A stretch of DNA of 64,000 nucleotides from Prauserella shujinwangii (GTDB taxonomy: Bacteria; Actinomycetota; Actinomycetes; Mycobacteriales; Pseudonocardiaceae), in the NCBI RefSeq assembly GCF_003001955.1, contig NZ_PVNH01000007.1, forward strand, positions 1-64,000. Reading direction: 5' to 3'. The position numbers and the translations under genes are program-made. The notes under the pieces are model-generated. The model searched no databases and was not told the origin of the DNA. It saw only the letters and a program-made list of their open reading frames with translations. Below are positions 14,753 to 23,714 of the stretch, one piece after another (the first letter of the stretch is position 1; each line of letters opens with the position of its first letter).

Positions 14753-15460
14753 GTGATCACGCGAGTGGCCGTGGTACCCCATCCTCCCCTGCTGGTGCCC
14801 GAACTGGTGCCCGGCCGGGTCGATTCGACCGGGCCGGTTCGCGAGGCCACGCTGGCCGCCGTCGCCCGGCTCGCGCAGGTCAGCCGTGACTGGGTCGCCG
14901 TCGCCGCGGGGGAGGGCGGGCACCGCTTCGGCCCGGAGTCGGCAGGCTCCTTCCGCGGCTACGGGGTCGACGTGCCCGTCACGCTCTCTGCCGGGCACGG
15001 TGCCGGTGCGCCCGCCGACCTGCCGCTGCCCGTCCTGGTGGCGGGCTGGCTGCGCGCCCGCGCCGGCGCCGATTCGGTGCGGGTGGAGCCGGTGGCCCCG
15101 GCCGCGAGCCCGGCCGAGTGCGCCGAGCTGGGCGCCGAGCTGGCCCGGCGGGACACCGAGACCGGGCTGCTGGTGCTCGGCGACGGCGCGAACTGCCACG
15201 GTCCCCGCGCGCCCGGGTTTCAGGACGGGCGCGCCGCCGACTTCGACGCGAAGGTCGCCTCCGCGCTCGCCGGGGCGGACGCCGAGACGCTGCTGGCCCT
15301 CGACCCGGACCTCGCCGCCGAGCTCGGCGCGGCCGGGCGGGCGCCGTGGCAGGTGCTGGCCGGGCTCGCGCGGCGGTGGCCGGGCTGGCGGGGTGAACTG
15401 CTGTACTCCGCCGCCCCGTTCGGGGTCGCCTACCACGTGGCCGTGTGGGAGCGGCGATGA
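14753..15460 (+). CDS. Class III extradiol dioxygenase-fold protein upstream of miaA
   Basis: This 235-residue product begins [20 protein letters not shown] and resembles the conserved actinobacterial protein found just before miaA (Rv2728c in Mycobacterium tuberculosis, from memory). The HPPLLVP opening and the [13 protein letters not shown] block resemble the LigB/MEMO-type fold, although its enzymatic role is unknown. The GTG start fits the conserved N-terminus; no strong ribosome-binding site is visible, so the transcript may be leaderless. Its stop overlaps the miaA start (ATGA), which makes the two co-translated. The partner relation is conserved in related genomes, but a link to tRNA modification is not shown. 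Confidence 0.75.
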   Translation: MITRVAVVPHPPLLVPELVPGRVDSTGPVREATLAAVARLAQVSRDWVAVAAGEGGHRFGPESAGSFRGYGVDVPVTLSAGHGAGAPADLPLPVLVAGWLRARAGADSVRVEPVAPAASPAECAELGAELARRDTETGLLVLGDGANCHGPRAPGFQDGRAADFDAKVASALAGADAETLLALDPDLAAELGAAGRAPWQVLAGLARRWPGWRGELLYSAAPFGVAYHVAVWERR

Positions 15461-16368
15461 TCCGGCCCGTGGCCGTGGTGGGGCCGACCGCGACCGGCAA
15501 GACCGCGCTCGGCGTCGAGGTGGCCCGCGCGCTCGGCGGTGAGGTCGTCAACGCCGACGCCATGCAGCTGTACCGGGGCATGGACATCGGCACCGCGAAG
15601 GCCACGCCCGGGGAGCGCAGGGGGGTGCCGCACCACCTGCTCGATGTCCTCGACGTCACCGAGACCGCGTCGGTGGCCGCCTACCAGCGGCAGGCCCGGG
15701 AGTGCGTGGAACGGTTGCTCGCGGCGGGCACCGTGCCGGTGCTGGTCGGCGGCTCCGGGCTGTACGTCCAGGCGGTGCTCGACGACCTCCGGTTCCCCGG
15801 CACCGATCCGGACGTGCGCGCGGCGCTGCAGGAGGAGGCGGACGAGCGCGGGGCCGGGGCGATGCACGCGCGGCTCGCCGAGCTCGACCCGGCCGCCGCC
15901 GAGGCGATCCTGCCGTCCAACGTGCGGCGGATCGTGCGCGCGCTGGAGGTCATCGAGATCACCGGCGAGCCGTTCTCGGCCCACCTGCCCCGCCCCGGCG
16001 AGCCGAGGTACGGCACGGTGCTCGTCGGGGTGGACCGCGCCGTGGATGAGCTCGACGAGCGGGTGAACCGCCGGGTCGGCTGGATGTTCCAGGCCGGGCT
16101 CGTCGACGAGGTCCGTGAGCTGGAGCGCCGGGGCCTGCGGGAGGGCAGGACCGCGTCGCGTGCGCTCGGCTACCAGCAGGTGCTCGCGGCCCTCGACGCG
16201 GGCGGCTCCGAGGACGACCTCGCCGAGGCCGCCGCGGCCACCGCGCGGGCCACGCGGCGCTTCGTGCGCAGGCAGCGCTCGTGGTTCCGGCGCGACGGCC
16301 GGATCCGGTGGTTCGACGGCGCGACCGAACGGCTGGCCGACCGGGTGCTCGCCGAGCTCGGCCCGTAA
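15457..16368 (+). CDS. miaA: tRNA dimethylallyltransferase
   Basis: MiaA transfers a dimethylallyl group to N6 of A37 in tRNAs that read codons starting with U. The 303-residue product has the P-loop [17 protein letters not shown] at residues 7-23, the [20 protein letters not shown] block that contacts tRNA and substrate, [12 protein letters not shown], and the C-terminal [14 protein letters not shown] motif. The ATG overlaps the preceding stop by 4 bases. An in-frame ATG 4 codons earlier is less likely. dapF follows 10 bases after the stop, matching the usual actinobacterial operon. Confidence 0.96.
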   Translation: MIRPVAVVGPTATGKTALGVEVARALGGEVVNADAMQLYRGMDIGTAKATPGERRGVPHHLLDVLDVTETASVAAYQRQARECVERLLAAGTVPVLVGGSGLYVQAVLDDLRFPGTDPDVRAALQEEADERGAGAMHARLAELDPAAAEAILPSNVRRIVRALEVIEITGEPFSAHLPRPGEPRYGTVLVGVDRAVDELDERVNRRVGWMFQAGLVDEVRELERRGLREGRTASRALGYQQVLAALDAGGSEDDLAEAAAATARATRRFVRRQRSWFRRDGRIRWFDGATERLADRVLAELGP

Positions 16369-16378
16369 TGTTGGGTGC

Positions 16379-17200
16379 ATGGGTGGTATCGAGTTCCTGA
16401 AGGGGCATGGCACACAGAACGACTTCGTGCTGCTGCCCGACGCGGCGGGCCTGCTGGACCTGACGCCCGACCGGGTCGCGGCGCTCTGCGACCGGCAACG
16501 CGGGCTCGGTGCCGACGGCGTGCTCCGCGTCGTGCGCTCGGCCGCCCTCGGTCTCCCCAGCGAGGGGGAGTGGTTCATGGACTACCGCAACGCGGACGGC
16601 TCGGTCGCCGAGATGTGCGGCAACGGAATGCGGGTGTTCGCCCGGTACCTCGCCGAGGCCGGGCTGGAGACCGGCACCGAGTTCGTCGTCGGCAGCAGGG
16701 CGGGCGACCGGCTCGTCCGGGTGCACCCCGACCGTTCGGTCACCGTCCAGATGGGACTGGCCAGGATCACCGGAACGTCGGTGACCGTCGTCGGCGGCCG
16801 CGAGCTGTCCGGGGTCGCCGTCGATGTCGGCAACCCGCACTTGGTGTCCACTTTGGACGACGACGTGGCCTCCCTCGACCTGCGTGACCAGCCGTGCTTC
16901 GACACCGACTCGTTCCCCGAGGGGGTCAACCTCGAGTTCGTCAACGTGCTCGCCGACGGCGAGCTGCGGATGCGCGTGCACGAACGGGGCGTCGGGGAGA
17001 CCAGGTCGTGCGGCACCGGCACCGTCGCCGCGGTCGCGGCCGTGCTGCACCTTGACGGCAGCGACGCCGGATCCGCCACAGTGGACATTCCGGGGGGGCG
17101 GGTCTCCGTCACGGTCGGGCGGGACGGTTCGACACTCACCGGGCCCGCCGAGTTCGTCGCGCGCGGCGAGCTGGACGAGTCCTGGTGGCGCGCGGGCTAA
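16379..17200 (+). CDS. dapF: Diaminopimelate epimerase
   Basis: DapF converts LL- to meso-diaminopimelate, needed for lysine and for the cell wall made by the mur genes later in this window. The 273-residue protein carries both catalytic cysteines, in [13 protein letters not shown] and [12 protein letters not shown], and the N-terminal [13 protein letters not shown] motif. The start ATG lies 10 bases after miaA. The stop overlaps the stop of the convergent methyltransferase gene by two bases. Length and motifs are normal for the family. Confidence 0.96.
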   Translation: MGGIEFLKGHGTQNDFVLLPDAAGLLDLTPDRVAALCDRQRGLGADGVLRVVRSAALGLPSEGEWFMDYRNADGSVAEMCGNGMRVFARYLAEAGLETGTEFVVGSRAGDRLVRVHPDRSVTVQMGLARITGTSVTVVGGRELSGVAVDVGNPHLVSTLDDDVASLDLRDQPCFDTDSFPEGVNLEFVNVLADGELRMRVHERGVGETRSCGTGTVAAVAAVLHLDGSDAGSATVDIPGGRVSVTVGRDGSTLTGPAEFVARGELDESWWRAG

Positions 17201-18042
17201 CGCCGCCGCGCCCGCACGAGCCAGGCCGCCGCGGCGTAGCGCACGCCGTCCGGCCCGGTGTGCGCGGCGATCGACTCCCGCAGCCGATCGTGTGCGGCGG
17301 GCTGGTCGTTCTCGTCGAGGCGGGCCAGCACGGAGCGCACGTTGCCCAGCCCCAGCGCGAACCGTCGCGCCGACTCCGGATCGTCGCCGAGGCGCACCGG
17401 CGCCGTGAGGTCGTCGACCGCCACGTCGGTGAACCCGGCCGCGGTCAGCACCGCGCGGACGCGGCCGGGATCGGCCAGGGAACGCGCATCCGGCGCGTCC
17501 GCGGGCGGCCGCGGCACCGGCCGGTCCCCGCACAGCGTCCGCGTCAGCCCGCCCATCCACTCGTTGCGCTCGTCGTCCTGCCACACCAGCAGGACCAGCC
17601 TCCCGCCGGGACGCAGTGCCCGCGCGAGGTTGCCGAAGGCCGCCACTGGATCGGCGAAGAACATCGCGCCGGTGCGGCTGATCGCCACGTCGGCGTGCGC
17701 GGGCGGGAAGGGGTGCACCTGGGCGTCCGCGCGCAGGAACTCCGCGTTGCCGACGCCCCGGTCGGTCGCCCGCCGCCGCGCCACGGCCAGCATCGGCGCG
17801 GACAGGTCCACCCCGAGCGCGGATCCGGATCCCGCGAGGCGGGCGGCGTCCAGCGTGGCCTGCCCGTTGCCGCAGCCGATGTCGAGCACCCGCTCGCCGG
17901 GCCCGATCCCCGCGGCGGCGAGGAAGCGCGGGTGGAAGCCCGCGAGGAACGCGTCGAACCGGTCGGCGTGCTCGGCCCAGAACTCGCCGTACTCGCCGTT
18001 CCACGCGGCCTCGGCTTCGGCGTTGGCCGACGGCGTGTCCAT
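17197..18042 (-). CDS. SAM-dependent class I methyltransferase
   Basis: The 281-residue protein has a Rossmann methyltransferase core with motif [19 protein letters not shown] (about residues 52-69), an acidic residue ending strand 2 (ALGVDLS), and the post-I block [15 protein letters not shown]. It resembles ubiE-like, small-molecule methyltransferases. The ATG at 18042 has GGGAG 3 bases before it; a longer in-frame start would add 23 poorly conserved residues. It is divergent from a winged-helix regulator starting at 18137, which may control it. The substrate is unknown. Confidence 0.82.
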   Translation of the reverse strand: MDTPSANAEAEAAWNGEYGEFWAEHADRFDAFLAGFHPRFLAAAGIGPGERVLDIGCGNGQATLDAARLAGSGSALGVDLSAPMLAVARRRATDRGVGNAEFLRADAQVHPFPPAHADVAISRTGAMFFADPVAAFGNLARALRPGGRLVLLVWQDDERNEWMGGLTRTLCGDRPVPRPPADAPDARSLADPGRVRAVLTAAGFTDVAVDDLTAPVRLGDDPESARRFALGLGNVRSVLARLDENDQPAAHDRLRESIAAHTGPDGVRYAAAAWLVRARRR

Positions 18043-18136
18043 GGTCTCCCCGTGGCCGCGCGGGTCATGGTGCACCGGCCCCAGTCTGGCCACGTGATGG
18101 GAAAGGGTCAACCGATCTCGGGTCTACGCTGGCGTG

Positions 18137-18637
18137 ATGGCACGAAGGCGGACGGCCACCGAGGCGGAGGCGAACGCGCTGGCGTCCGGAATACGGCTGC
18201 GCATCATCCGGTTGACCTATCCGGAGGCCCTGACCAACAAGGAGATCGCCGAGCGGCTGGGCCGCGACCCGGCGACGACCCTCCACCACGTGCGCAAGCT
18301 CGTCGAGACGGGCTTCCTCGAGCCGCAGCCCGCGCGCAGGGGAAACCGGGGCGCGAAGGAGATCCCGTACCGCTCCACCGGGGTGTCCTGGCACCTGGAC
18401 CACGCGCCGGCGCGGCAGCGGCTCGGCGAGGCGGTGCTGGAGGCCTACCTCACCGAGGTCGCCGAGACCGACCCGGCCGAGCTGGACCAGTGGCGGCTGG
18501 TGGCGCGGGTGCCACCCGAACGGCTGGTGGCCTTGCGCGGCCGGCTGCAGGAGCTGCTGGACGAGTTCGGTGCCGAGCCCGTGCACCCCGGCGCCGAACC
18601 CACGGCCGTGTACATCGCGATGTATCCGAGCCGTTAA
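18137..18637 (+). CDS. ArsR-like winged-helix transcriptional regulator
   Basis: This 166-residue protein has an N-terminal winged helix with the recognition region LTNKEIAERLGRDPATTLHHVRKLVE (about residues 32-58), followed by a helical domain without clear metal-binding cysteines. It resembles actinobacterial helix-turn-helix proteins of the ArsR-like class. It is divergent from the methyltransferase, with about 94 bases between starts, so it may control that gene and itself. A GTG one codon upstream is also possible. The effector is unknown. Confidence 0.82.
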   Translation: MARRRTATEAEANALASGIRLRIIRLTYPEALTNKEIAERLGRDPATTLHHVRKLVETGFLEPQPARRGNRGAKEIPYRSTGVSWHLDHAPARQRLGEAVLEAYLTEVAETDPAELDQWRLVARVPPERLVALRGRLQELLDEFGAEPVHPGAEPTAVYIAMYPSR

Positions 18638-18679
18638 TCGCTCGGCCGAGCCCACGAGTCGTGGGACGATGGAGACAAG

Positions 18680-20134
18680 ATGACAGAACTGACACACGAC
18701 GACGTGCTCGACGACGCCCTCCGCGGCTTCGACGTCGAGCCTTCCCAGGGCGAGCTGGAGCTCGACGAACGCGCCTCGCTGCGCAGGGTCGCGGGCCTTT
18801 CCACCGAACTCGCCGACATCTCCGAGGTCGAGTACCGGCAGCTCCGGCTGGAGCGCGTGGTGCTCGTGGGCGTCTGGACCGACGGCACCGCCGCCCAGTC
18901 CGAGGCGTCGCTCGCCGAGCTCGCCCGGCTCGCCGAGACCGCGGGCTCCGAGGTGCTGGAGGGGCTCGTCCAGCGCCGGAACCGCCCGGACCCGGCCACC
19001 TACATCGGCGCGGGCAAGGTGCGGGAGCTGGCCGACGTCGTGCGCGCGACCGGTGCCGACACGGTGATCTGCGACGGCGAGCTGTCGCCGGGCCAGCTGC
19101 GCCAGCTGGAGGACAAGCTCAAGGTCAAGGTCATCGACCGGACCGCGCTGATCCTCGACATCTTCGCCCAGCACGCCCGGTCCAAGGAGGGCAAGGCGCA
19201 GGTCGAGCTGGCCCAGCTGCAGTACCTGCTCCCGCGGCTGCGGGGCTGGGGCACGTCGCTGTCCCGGCAGGCCGGTGGCCGTGCCGGCGGTGCCGGTGGC
19301 GGCGTCGGCCTGCGCGGTCCCGGTGAGACGAAGCTGGAGACCGACCGGCGGCGGATCAACAAGCGGATCGCCAAGCTCCGCAGGGAGATCGCCGCGATGA
19401 ACACCATCCGCGAGACCAAGCGCGGGCGCAGGCTGGCCCGCGAGGTGCCCAGCGTCGCGATCGTCGGCTACACCAACGCGGGCAAGTCGAGCCTGCTCAA
19501 CGCCGTCACCGGTGCGGGCGTGCTGGTCGAGGACGCGCTGTTCGCCACCCTCGACCCCACCACCCGGCGCTCGGCGACGCCCGACGGCCGCACGTACACG
19601 CTGACCGACACGGTGGGCTTCGTGCGGCACCTGCCGCACCAGATCGTCGAGGCGTTCCGCTCGACCCTGGACGAGGCCGCCGACGCCGACCTGTTGCTGC
19701 ACGTCGTCGACGGCTCGGATCCGGCGCCGGAGGACCAGGTCAACGCCGTCCGCGAGGTGCTGGCCGAGATCGGCAAGCGGCGCAGCGAGCCGCTGCCGCC
19801 CGAGCTGATCGTCATCAACAAGGCCGACGCCGCCGACGAGGTGGCGCTGGCCCGGCTCCGGCACCTGCTGCCGGGGGCGTTCGTGGTGTCCGCGCGCACC
19901 GGTGCGGGTGTCGGCGCGCTCGTCAGGGAGATCGCGGACCGCCTGCCCCGGCCGGAGGTCGTCGTCGACGCGCTCGTGCCGTACACCCGCGGTGAGCTGG
20001 TGGCCAGGGCACACGCCGACGGCGAGGTCCTCGGCGAGGAGCACACGCCCGAGGGCACGCGGCTGCAGGCTCGCGTGCACCCCGAGCTGGCGGCCGCCCT
20101 GCGCGGCTACGCCACCAACGGCACGTCGGCATAG
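18680..20134 (+). CDS. hflX: GTPase HflX
   Basis: HflX is a ribosome-splitting GTPase active under stress. The 484-residue protein has the N-terminal HflX domain with the glycine-rich loop (GGRAGGAGGGVGLRGPGETKLE, here split as GGRAGG and GVGLRGPGETKLE) and the G domain with G1 VGYTNAGKSSLLN, G3 DTVGFVRHLP, G4 INKAD and a G5-like SARTG. Its start is 42 bases after the upstream regulator stop. A strong GC hairpin (20142-20177) ends the transcript. The miaA-dapF-hflX neighbourhood is the conserved actinobacterial arrangement, here interrupted by the methyltransferase/regulator pair. Confidence 0.95.
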   Translation: MTELTHDDVLDDALRGFDVEPSQGELELDERASLRRVAGLSTELADISEVEYRQLRLERVVLVGVWTDGTAAQSEASLAELARLAETAGSEVLEGLVQRRNRPDPATYIGAGKVRELADVVRATGADTVICDGELSPGQLRQLEDKLKVKVIDRTALILDIFAQHARSKEGKAQVELAQLQYLLPRLRGWGTSLSRQAGGRAGGAGGGVGLRGPGETKLETDRRRINKRIAKLRREIAAMNTIRETKRGRRLAREVPSVAIVGYTNAGKSSLLNAVTGAGVLVEDALFATLDPTTRRSATPDGRTYTLTDTVGFVRHLPHQIVEAFRSTLDEAADADLLLHVVDGSDPAPEDQVNAVREVLAEIGKRRSEPLPPELIVINKADAADEVALARLRHLLPGAFVVSARTGAGVGALVREIADRLPRPEVVVDALVPYTRGELVARAHADGEVLGEEHTPEGTRLQARVHPELAAALRGYATNGTSA

Positions 20135-20141
20135 GCGGGCC

Positions 20142-20177
20142 CGGGCGGGCGCCTGCGGACACGCGGGCGCCCGCCCG
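20142..20177 (+). terminator. GC-rich hairpin after hflX
   Basis: CGGGCGGGCGCC (20142-20153) pairs exactly with GGCGCCCGCCCG (20166-20177) over a 12-base loop, starting 8 bases after the hflX stop. It lacks a U tract, as is common in high-GC actinobacteria. Confidence 0.75.
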
Positions 20178-20201
20178 CTTCGGGCGGCTACGGTGACGAT
20201 C

Positions 20202-21251
20202 GTGGGATCGCGCGTACGCGGGTGGCTGATCGCGGTGGTGGTGCTCGCCGGATCGCTGGGCGGGACACCCGCCGCCCTGGCGGAGGTACCCGCCCCGGAA
20301 CCGGTGTGCACCGTCGGCGACGAGCGCCTGGCCGAACTGTCCGGCCTGGTCACCACCGGCGACGGCTGGTACGCCGTCAACGACGGCGGCAGCAGGCTCG
20401 AGGTGTTCGCGCTGGGACGCGACTGCGCGGTCCGCGACGTGCTCACCGACCCCACCGACCCGTACGACGTCGAGGACCTGGCCCTGGCCGGGGACGGCAC
20501 GCTCTGGCTCGGCGACACGGGGGACAACGACAGGGACCGCGACACCGTGGCCCTGCACGCCTTCGACCCGGGTGGCGGTTCCGTGCTGTACCGGCTCACC
20601 TACCCGGACGGGCCGCACGACGCCGAGGCACTGCTGCTCGACCCGGCCGGGACGCCGTACGTCATCACGAAGAACATGCTCGGCGACTCCGGCGTGTACC
20701 GGCCCGCGCGCGAGCTGAGCAGCCCGGGCCCCACGCCGCTGGAACGGGTCGGCACGCTGCGGCTGACGGCGACGGACACGCCGGGCGGACCGCTGGGCGG
20801 CGCCGGTTCGGTGCTGGTCACCGGCGCCGCGACGATGCCGGACGGCAGCGTCGTCGCCGTGCGCACCTACACCGACGCCTACCTCTACCCGGTGCCGGAC
20901 GGGGACGTCGTCGCGGCGCTGCGGCAGCAGCCGGTCCGCGTACCGCTGCCGCACGAGCCGCAGGGGGAGGCCATCGCGTTCGAGCGGGACGGGACGCTGC
21001 TGTCGGCCAGCGAGGGGGTCGGCACTCCGATCCGCGCCGTGCCGGGCGCGGCGGGGCTGGTTTCGGCCGCGTCCCAGGACCGTCCGGACGCCTCCCGGGA
21101 GGGCGGCGACGGTGGCCCGAGCCCGGGCACCGCGGAGCCCGACGGCGAGGACGGCCGGGAGGGCCTGCCGGTGCTGCCCGGGATCGCGGTGGCGGTGTTC
21201 GTCGCCGCCGTGCTCGTGTTCGGCATCGACCGCCTGCGCCGCAGGCGCTGA
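20202..21251 (+). CDS. Secreted or membrane-anchored beta-propeller-like protein
   Basis: The roughly 349-residue product has a signal peptide (RVRGWLIAVVVLAGSLGGTPAALA, cleavage after ALA), an extracellular region with repeated short beta blocks (GDGWYAVNDGGSRLEVFAL, GTLWLGDTGDN, GTPYVITKN) suggesting a propeller of sugar/lactonase or esterase type, an acidic Gly/Pro linker and a C-terminal membrane helix (LPGIAVAVFVAAVLVFGI) ending in basic residues. Orientation would place the body outside the cell. A GTG at 20193 is an alternative start 3 codons upstream. It sits between hflX and the convergent lexA. No catalytic residues can be named, so the function is unknown. Confidence 0.72.
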   Translation: MGSRVRGWLIAVVVLAGSLGGTPAALAEVPAPEPVCTVGDERLAELSGLVTTGDGWYAVNDGGSRLEVFALGRDCAVRDVLTDPTDPYDVEDLALAGDGTLWLGDTGDNDRDRDTVALHAFDPGGGSVLYRLTYPDGPHDAEALLLDPAGTPYVITKNMLGDSGVYRPARELSSPGPTPLERVGTLRLTATDTPGGPLGGAGSVLVTGAATMPDGSVVAVRTYTDAYLYPVPDGDVVAALRQQPVRVPLPHEPQGEAIAFERDGTLLSASEGVGTPIRAVPGAAGLVSAASQDRPDASREGGDGGPSPGTAEPDGEDGREGLPVLPGIAVAVFVAAVLVFGIDRLRRRR

Positions 21252-21267
21252 CCCGCCCGGCGGGCGG

Positions 21268-22005
21268 TCAGAGCCTGCGCAGGACGGCGACCACCTTGCC
21301 GAGCACGGTCGCCTCGTCACCGGGGATCGGGTCGTAGGCCTCGTTCTGCGGCATCAGCCAGACGTGGCCGTCCTTGCGTTTGAACGTCTTGACGGTCGCC
21401 TCACCCTCGATCATCGCGGCCACGATGTCGCCGTTCTCGGCGGTGGGCTGCTGACGGACCACCACCCAGTCGCCGTCGGTGATGGCGGCGTCGATCATCG
21501 AGTCGCCGGTGACGCTGAGCAGGAAGACCTCGCCCTCGCCGACGATGTCCTTCGGCAGCGGGAACACGTCCTCGATCGCCTCCTCCGCCAGCACGGGCCC
21601 GCCCGCCGCGATGCGCCCGACCAACGGCACGAACGCGGGCTTGGGCAGCTGGGCGGCCTCGACATCGGCCTGGCCTGCCCGGTCCAGGTCGGACGGCAGG
21701 ACACCGACGGCGCGCGGGCGGTTGGCATCCCTCCGCAGGTAGCCCTTCTTCTGCAGAGCGCGCAGCTGGTGCGACACCGAGGACGTCGAGGTGAGCCCCA
21801 CGGCCTCACCGATCTCCCTGACGCTCGGCGGGTAGCCGTACTGGTCCACCCAGTTCCGGATCACGTCGAGCACCTGGCGCTGGCGCGGGGTCAGGCTCTC
21901 GTCGGGGTCCTCGATCTCGGGAAGGGTGTGCACCCTGCCGCCCGCGTCGCCGACGTTGCCGACATCCACGGCGTCCACGGCGTCGTCCCTGCCGTTGCCT
22001 GCCAC
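21268..22005 (-). CDS. lexA: LexA repressor
   Basis: LexA represses SOS genes and cleaves itself when stimulated by RecA filaments. The 245-residue protein has a winged-helix DNA-binding domain ([17 protein letters not shown] and [22 protein letters not shown], about residues 38-85) and an S24 peptidase domain. The cleavage-site Ala-Gly is in RIAAGGPV, the catalytic Ser in [11 protein letters not shown], and the Lys in ATVKTFKRK. The GTG start is preceded by GGGAGG at 7 bases. The first 35 residues are an acidic extension common in actinobacterial LexA. Two SOS boxes in the divergent promoter indicate autoregulation. Confidence 0.96.
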   Translation of the reverse strand: MAGNGRDDAVDAVDVGNVGDAGGRVHTLPEIEDPDESLTPRQRQVLDVIRNWVDQYGYPPSVREIGEAVGLTSTSSVSHQLRALQKKGYLRRDANRPRAVGVLPSDLDRAGQADVEAAQLPKPAFVPLVGRIAAGGPVLAEEAIEDVFPLPKDIVGEGEVFLLSVTGDSMIDAAITDGDWVVVRQQPTAENGDIVAAMIEGEATVKTFKRKDGHVWLMPQNEAYDPIPGDEATVLGKVVAVLRRL

Positions 22006-22151
22006 TGCGTCGCCTCCCAGTCGTGGGCCGGCCGCCTGCCGTGCCCGGTCTGCTCCGTGCTCCGTGCCCGGGGCCCTGCCGTCACCCGCCGTGCGCGGGT
22101 GCCTCCGGTTCGTCCTCTCGCTGCCGACGCTAGCCCGCGGCACCGGCGATT

Positions 22152-22167
22152 TCAAACGTCTGTTCGA
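22152..22167. promoter_or_regulatory. SOS box (LexA site) proximal to lexA
   Basis: TCAAAC-N4-GTTCGA differs at one base from the actinobacterial LexA consensus TCGAAC-N4-GTTCGA. It lies about 147 bases upstream of the lexA start and 121 bases upstream of the LysM gene. Confidence 0.75.
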
Positions 22168-22232
22168 TCGACACGCCGGGAGGCTCTCGATTTTGTCGGT
22201 CCCTGGTGGTACATATTCGCACGGACGTTCGA

Positions 22233-22248
22233 TAGAACGCGTGTTCGA
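22233..22248. promoter_or_regulatory. SOS box (LexA site) proximal to the LysM gene
   Basis: TAGAAC-N4-GTTCGA is a second near-consensus LexA site, 40 bases before the LysM gene start. With the first box it suggests control of both divergent genes. Confidence 0.72.
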
Positions 22249-22288
22249 CTCGCCGTGCGGCGGCGAACACCACCGCGAGGAGGTTCCG

Positions 22289-22759
22289 ATGTCGGTTCTG
22301 CTGTACCGGGAGGCCGGTCAGGTCCGACGGGCACGCACGGTGCCGGGCGAGGTCGCCGCGCCACACCGGCCGGGGCGCCGCAGGAGGGGAGAGGCGACGC
22401 GGCCGCCGACGAGGGCGCGGGTGGTGGCCGGCCGCGTACCGGCGCCGGTGGCGTCGTGCCCGGCCCGGCCGGAGCCGCGCCGGTGGCCGTGGCTGGTGCT
22501 GCTGGCGCTGGCCGTCGCCGGGCTCGTGATCGGTCTGGGGCTGCTCGCGGAGGGTGTCTCGGGCGCCGGGGCCGAGCGGGTGCCGGAGCGGACGGCGCTG
22601 GTGACGGTGGCGCCCGGCGACACGCTCTGGGACGTCGCCGCCCGGCACGCGCCGGGCAGCGACCCGGAAGCCGTCGTCCAGCGGATCGAGGCCCTCAACG
22701 GTCTCTCCGGCCCGGACGTGTCGCCCGGGGTGCCCCTCCTCGTGCCGCATCAGCCCTGA
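22289..22759 (+). CDS. SOS-linked LysM membrane protein (ChiZ/Rv2719c-like)
   Basis: This 156-residue protein has a basic cytoplasmic N-terminus, one membrane helix ([20 protein letters not shown], about residues 72-91) and a C-terminal extracellular LysM domain ([20 protein letters not shown] to PLLVP). It occupies the position of the mycobacterial lexA-divergent gene Rv2719c (ChiZ), an SOS-induced cell-wall protein that restrains division, and the layout is the same. GAGGAGG precedes the ATG. The SOS box 40 bases upstream supports DNA-damage induction. Function as a division inhibitor is inferred from position and architecture, because sequence between such proteins diverges. The family-A repeat begins just after the stop. 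Confidence 0.85.
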   Translation: MSVLLYREAGQVRRARTVPGEVAAPHRPGRRRRGEATRPPTRARVVAGRVPAPVASCPARPEPRRWPWLVLLALAVAGLVIGLGLLAEGVSGAGAERVPERTALVTVAPGDTLWDVAARHAPGSDPEAVVQRIEALNGLSGPDVSPGVPLLVPHQP

Positions 22760-22761
22760 CG

Positions 22762-22856
22762 CGCGTGTCCGCGGTCTGTGCACGCGTGTCCGCGATCTGT
22801 GCACGCGTGTCCGCGTCGCACGGCGCGAGGACGCGTCCGTCACCGGCGGACACGGG
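22762..22856. repeat. Repeat family A, copy 2, with 21-bp direct repeats
   Basis: A 21-base unit beginning CGCGTGTCCGCGGTCTGTG occurs at 22762-22782, again at 22783-22803 with one base change, and a partial third copy follows from 22804. The far side carries CCGGCGGACACG, which can pair back to the GTGTCCGC units. The inner palindrome is decayed compared with copies 1 and 3. It starts 2 bases after the LysM gene stop. Confidence 0.7.
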
Positions 22857-22999
22857 CGGACCCGGGCGAGGGTGACCCGCGCGGGTGATCGCGGAACCTC
22901 GTGACATTCTGGAACGCCCTCGTCGCGGGCCGAACATCACGTCCTTCACCGTGTCGTGTCGCTTGCGCGGGCCCCCTGCGCCTTCTAAGGTCGACCCCA

Positions 23000-23018
23000 A
23001 CATGTAGTAGTTACATGT
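23000..23018. promoter_or_regulatory. Palindrome upstream of nrdR (candidate NrdR box)
   Basis: ACATGTA-N5-TACATGT is a perfect inverted repeat 26 bases before a possible -10 element. NrdR normally represses ribonucleotide reductase operons, including its own, through paired palindromic boxes at the promoter. This site has the right position but is not a clear match to the NrdR consensus as I remember it. Confidence 0.4.
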
Positions 23019-23025
23019 GTGTAGT

Positions 23026-23108
23026 TGGTCCACAGGTTGGGGTAGAATCGCAGGCAGTTGTCCACAGCTGTCCACAGCTCGCCGGTGTTCACCCACCAGG
23101 TATCCACA
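23026..23108. promoter_or_regulatory. Cluster of DnaA-box-like 9-mers upstream of nrdR
   Basis: TTGTCCACA at 23058-23066 matches the actinobacterial DnaA box. CTGTCCACA (23068-23076), TGGTCCACA (23026-23034) and GTATCCACA (23100-23108) are near matches on the same strand within 83 bases. They lie 78-160 bases before the nrdR start, overlapping the likely promoter. DnaA control of ribonucleotide reductase is known for E. coli nrdAB; here it is a hypothesis. Confidence 0.5.
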
Positions 23109-23185
23109 TGACGATCACCAGGGCGGCGTGGCCCTGACCATGCGGATACCGGCGCGGAGCCCACGTGAAGGGAGTTGATCGGCGG

Positions 23186-23680
23186 ATGCGTTGCCCGTTC
23201 TGCCGGCATGCGGATTCCCGGGTCGTCGACTCCCGAGAGGTGGATGAGGGCCAGGCGATCCGGCGGCGCAGGTCGTGCTCGAAGTGCGGTCGCCGGTTCA
23301 CCACCTCGGAGACGATGGTGCTCGCCGTCGTCAAGCGGTCCGGGGTCACCGAGCAGTTCAGTCGCGAGAAGGTGGTTCGGGGAGTGCGCCGCGCCTGCCA
23401 GGGCAGGCCGGTCGACGACGACGCGCTGCAGCAGCTGGCTCAGCGGGTCGAGGAGTCGATCCGGTCGGCCGGCGTCGCGGAGATTCCGAGCCACGAGGTG
23501 GGGCTGGCCATCCTCGGCCCGCTCCGTGAACTGGACGCCGTGGCGTATCTGCGGTTCGCGAGCGTGTACCGCTCTTTCTCCTCGATCGAGGACTTCGAGA
23601 AGGAGATCTCGGATCTTCGTGTGGCGATGGCGGCTCCGGCCGACCCGGACAACAGCGACAACGGCGCGGACGACGACTGA
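23186..23680 (+). CDS. nrdR: Ribonucleotide reductase repressor NrdR
   Basis: NrdR senses ATP/dATP and represses ribonucleotide reductase genes. The 164-residue protein starts [20 protein letters not shown], with a zinc ribbon of two Cys pairs (CPFC and CSKC) followed by GRRFTTSE, then an ATP-cone domain (about residues 46-136). An in-frame GTG 7 codons upstream is unlikely because the family starts at MRCPFC. nrdJ follows 34 bases downstream in the same operon, the usual nrdRJ arrangement. Confidence 0.96.
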   Translation: MRCPFCRHADSRVVDSREVDEGQAIRRRRSCSKCGRRFTTSETMVLAVVKRSGVTEQFSREKVVRGVRRACQGRPVDDDALQQLAQRVEESIRSAGVAEIPSHEVGLAILGPLRELDAVAYLRFASVYRSFSSIEDFEKEISDLRVAMAAPADPDNSDNGADDD

Positions 23681-23714
23681 CGTCGCCGCGCGTGCGAACG
23701 CGGGAGAGGGACTC

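Larger units (their letters stand above)
22760..23185. other. 426-base non-coding stretch between the LysM gene and nrdR
   Basis: It contains the family-A repeat (to about 22856), then about 140 bases in which I see nothing recognisable. The nrdR promoter region follows, with a 7-bp-arm palindrome (23000-23018), four DnaA-box-like sequences (23026-23108) and a possible -10 element TAGAAT at 23044-23049. I see no B12 riboswitch signature, although the downstream reductase needs B12. Confidence 0.6.

Noticed and set aside
22860-23185. B12 riboswitch before the B12-dependent reductase
   Set aside because: No B12-box-like sequence or extended fold is visible; control by NrdR or DnaA is more likely.
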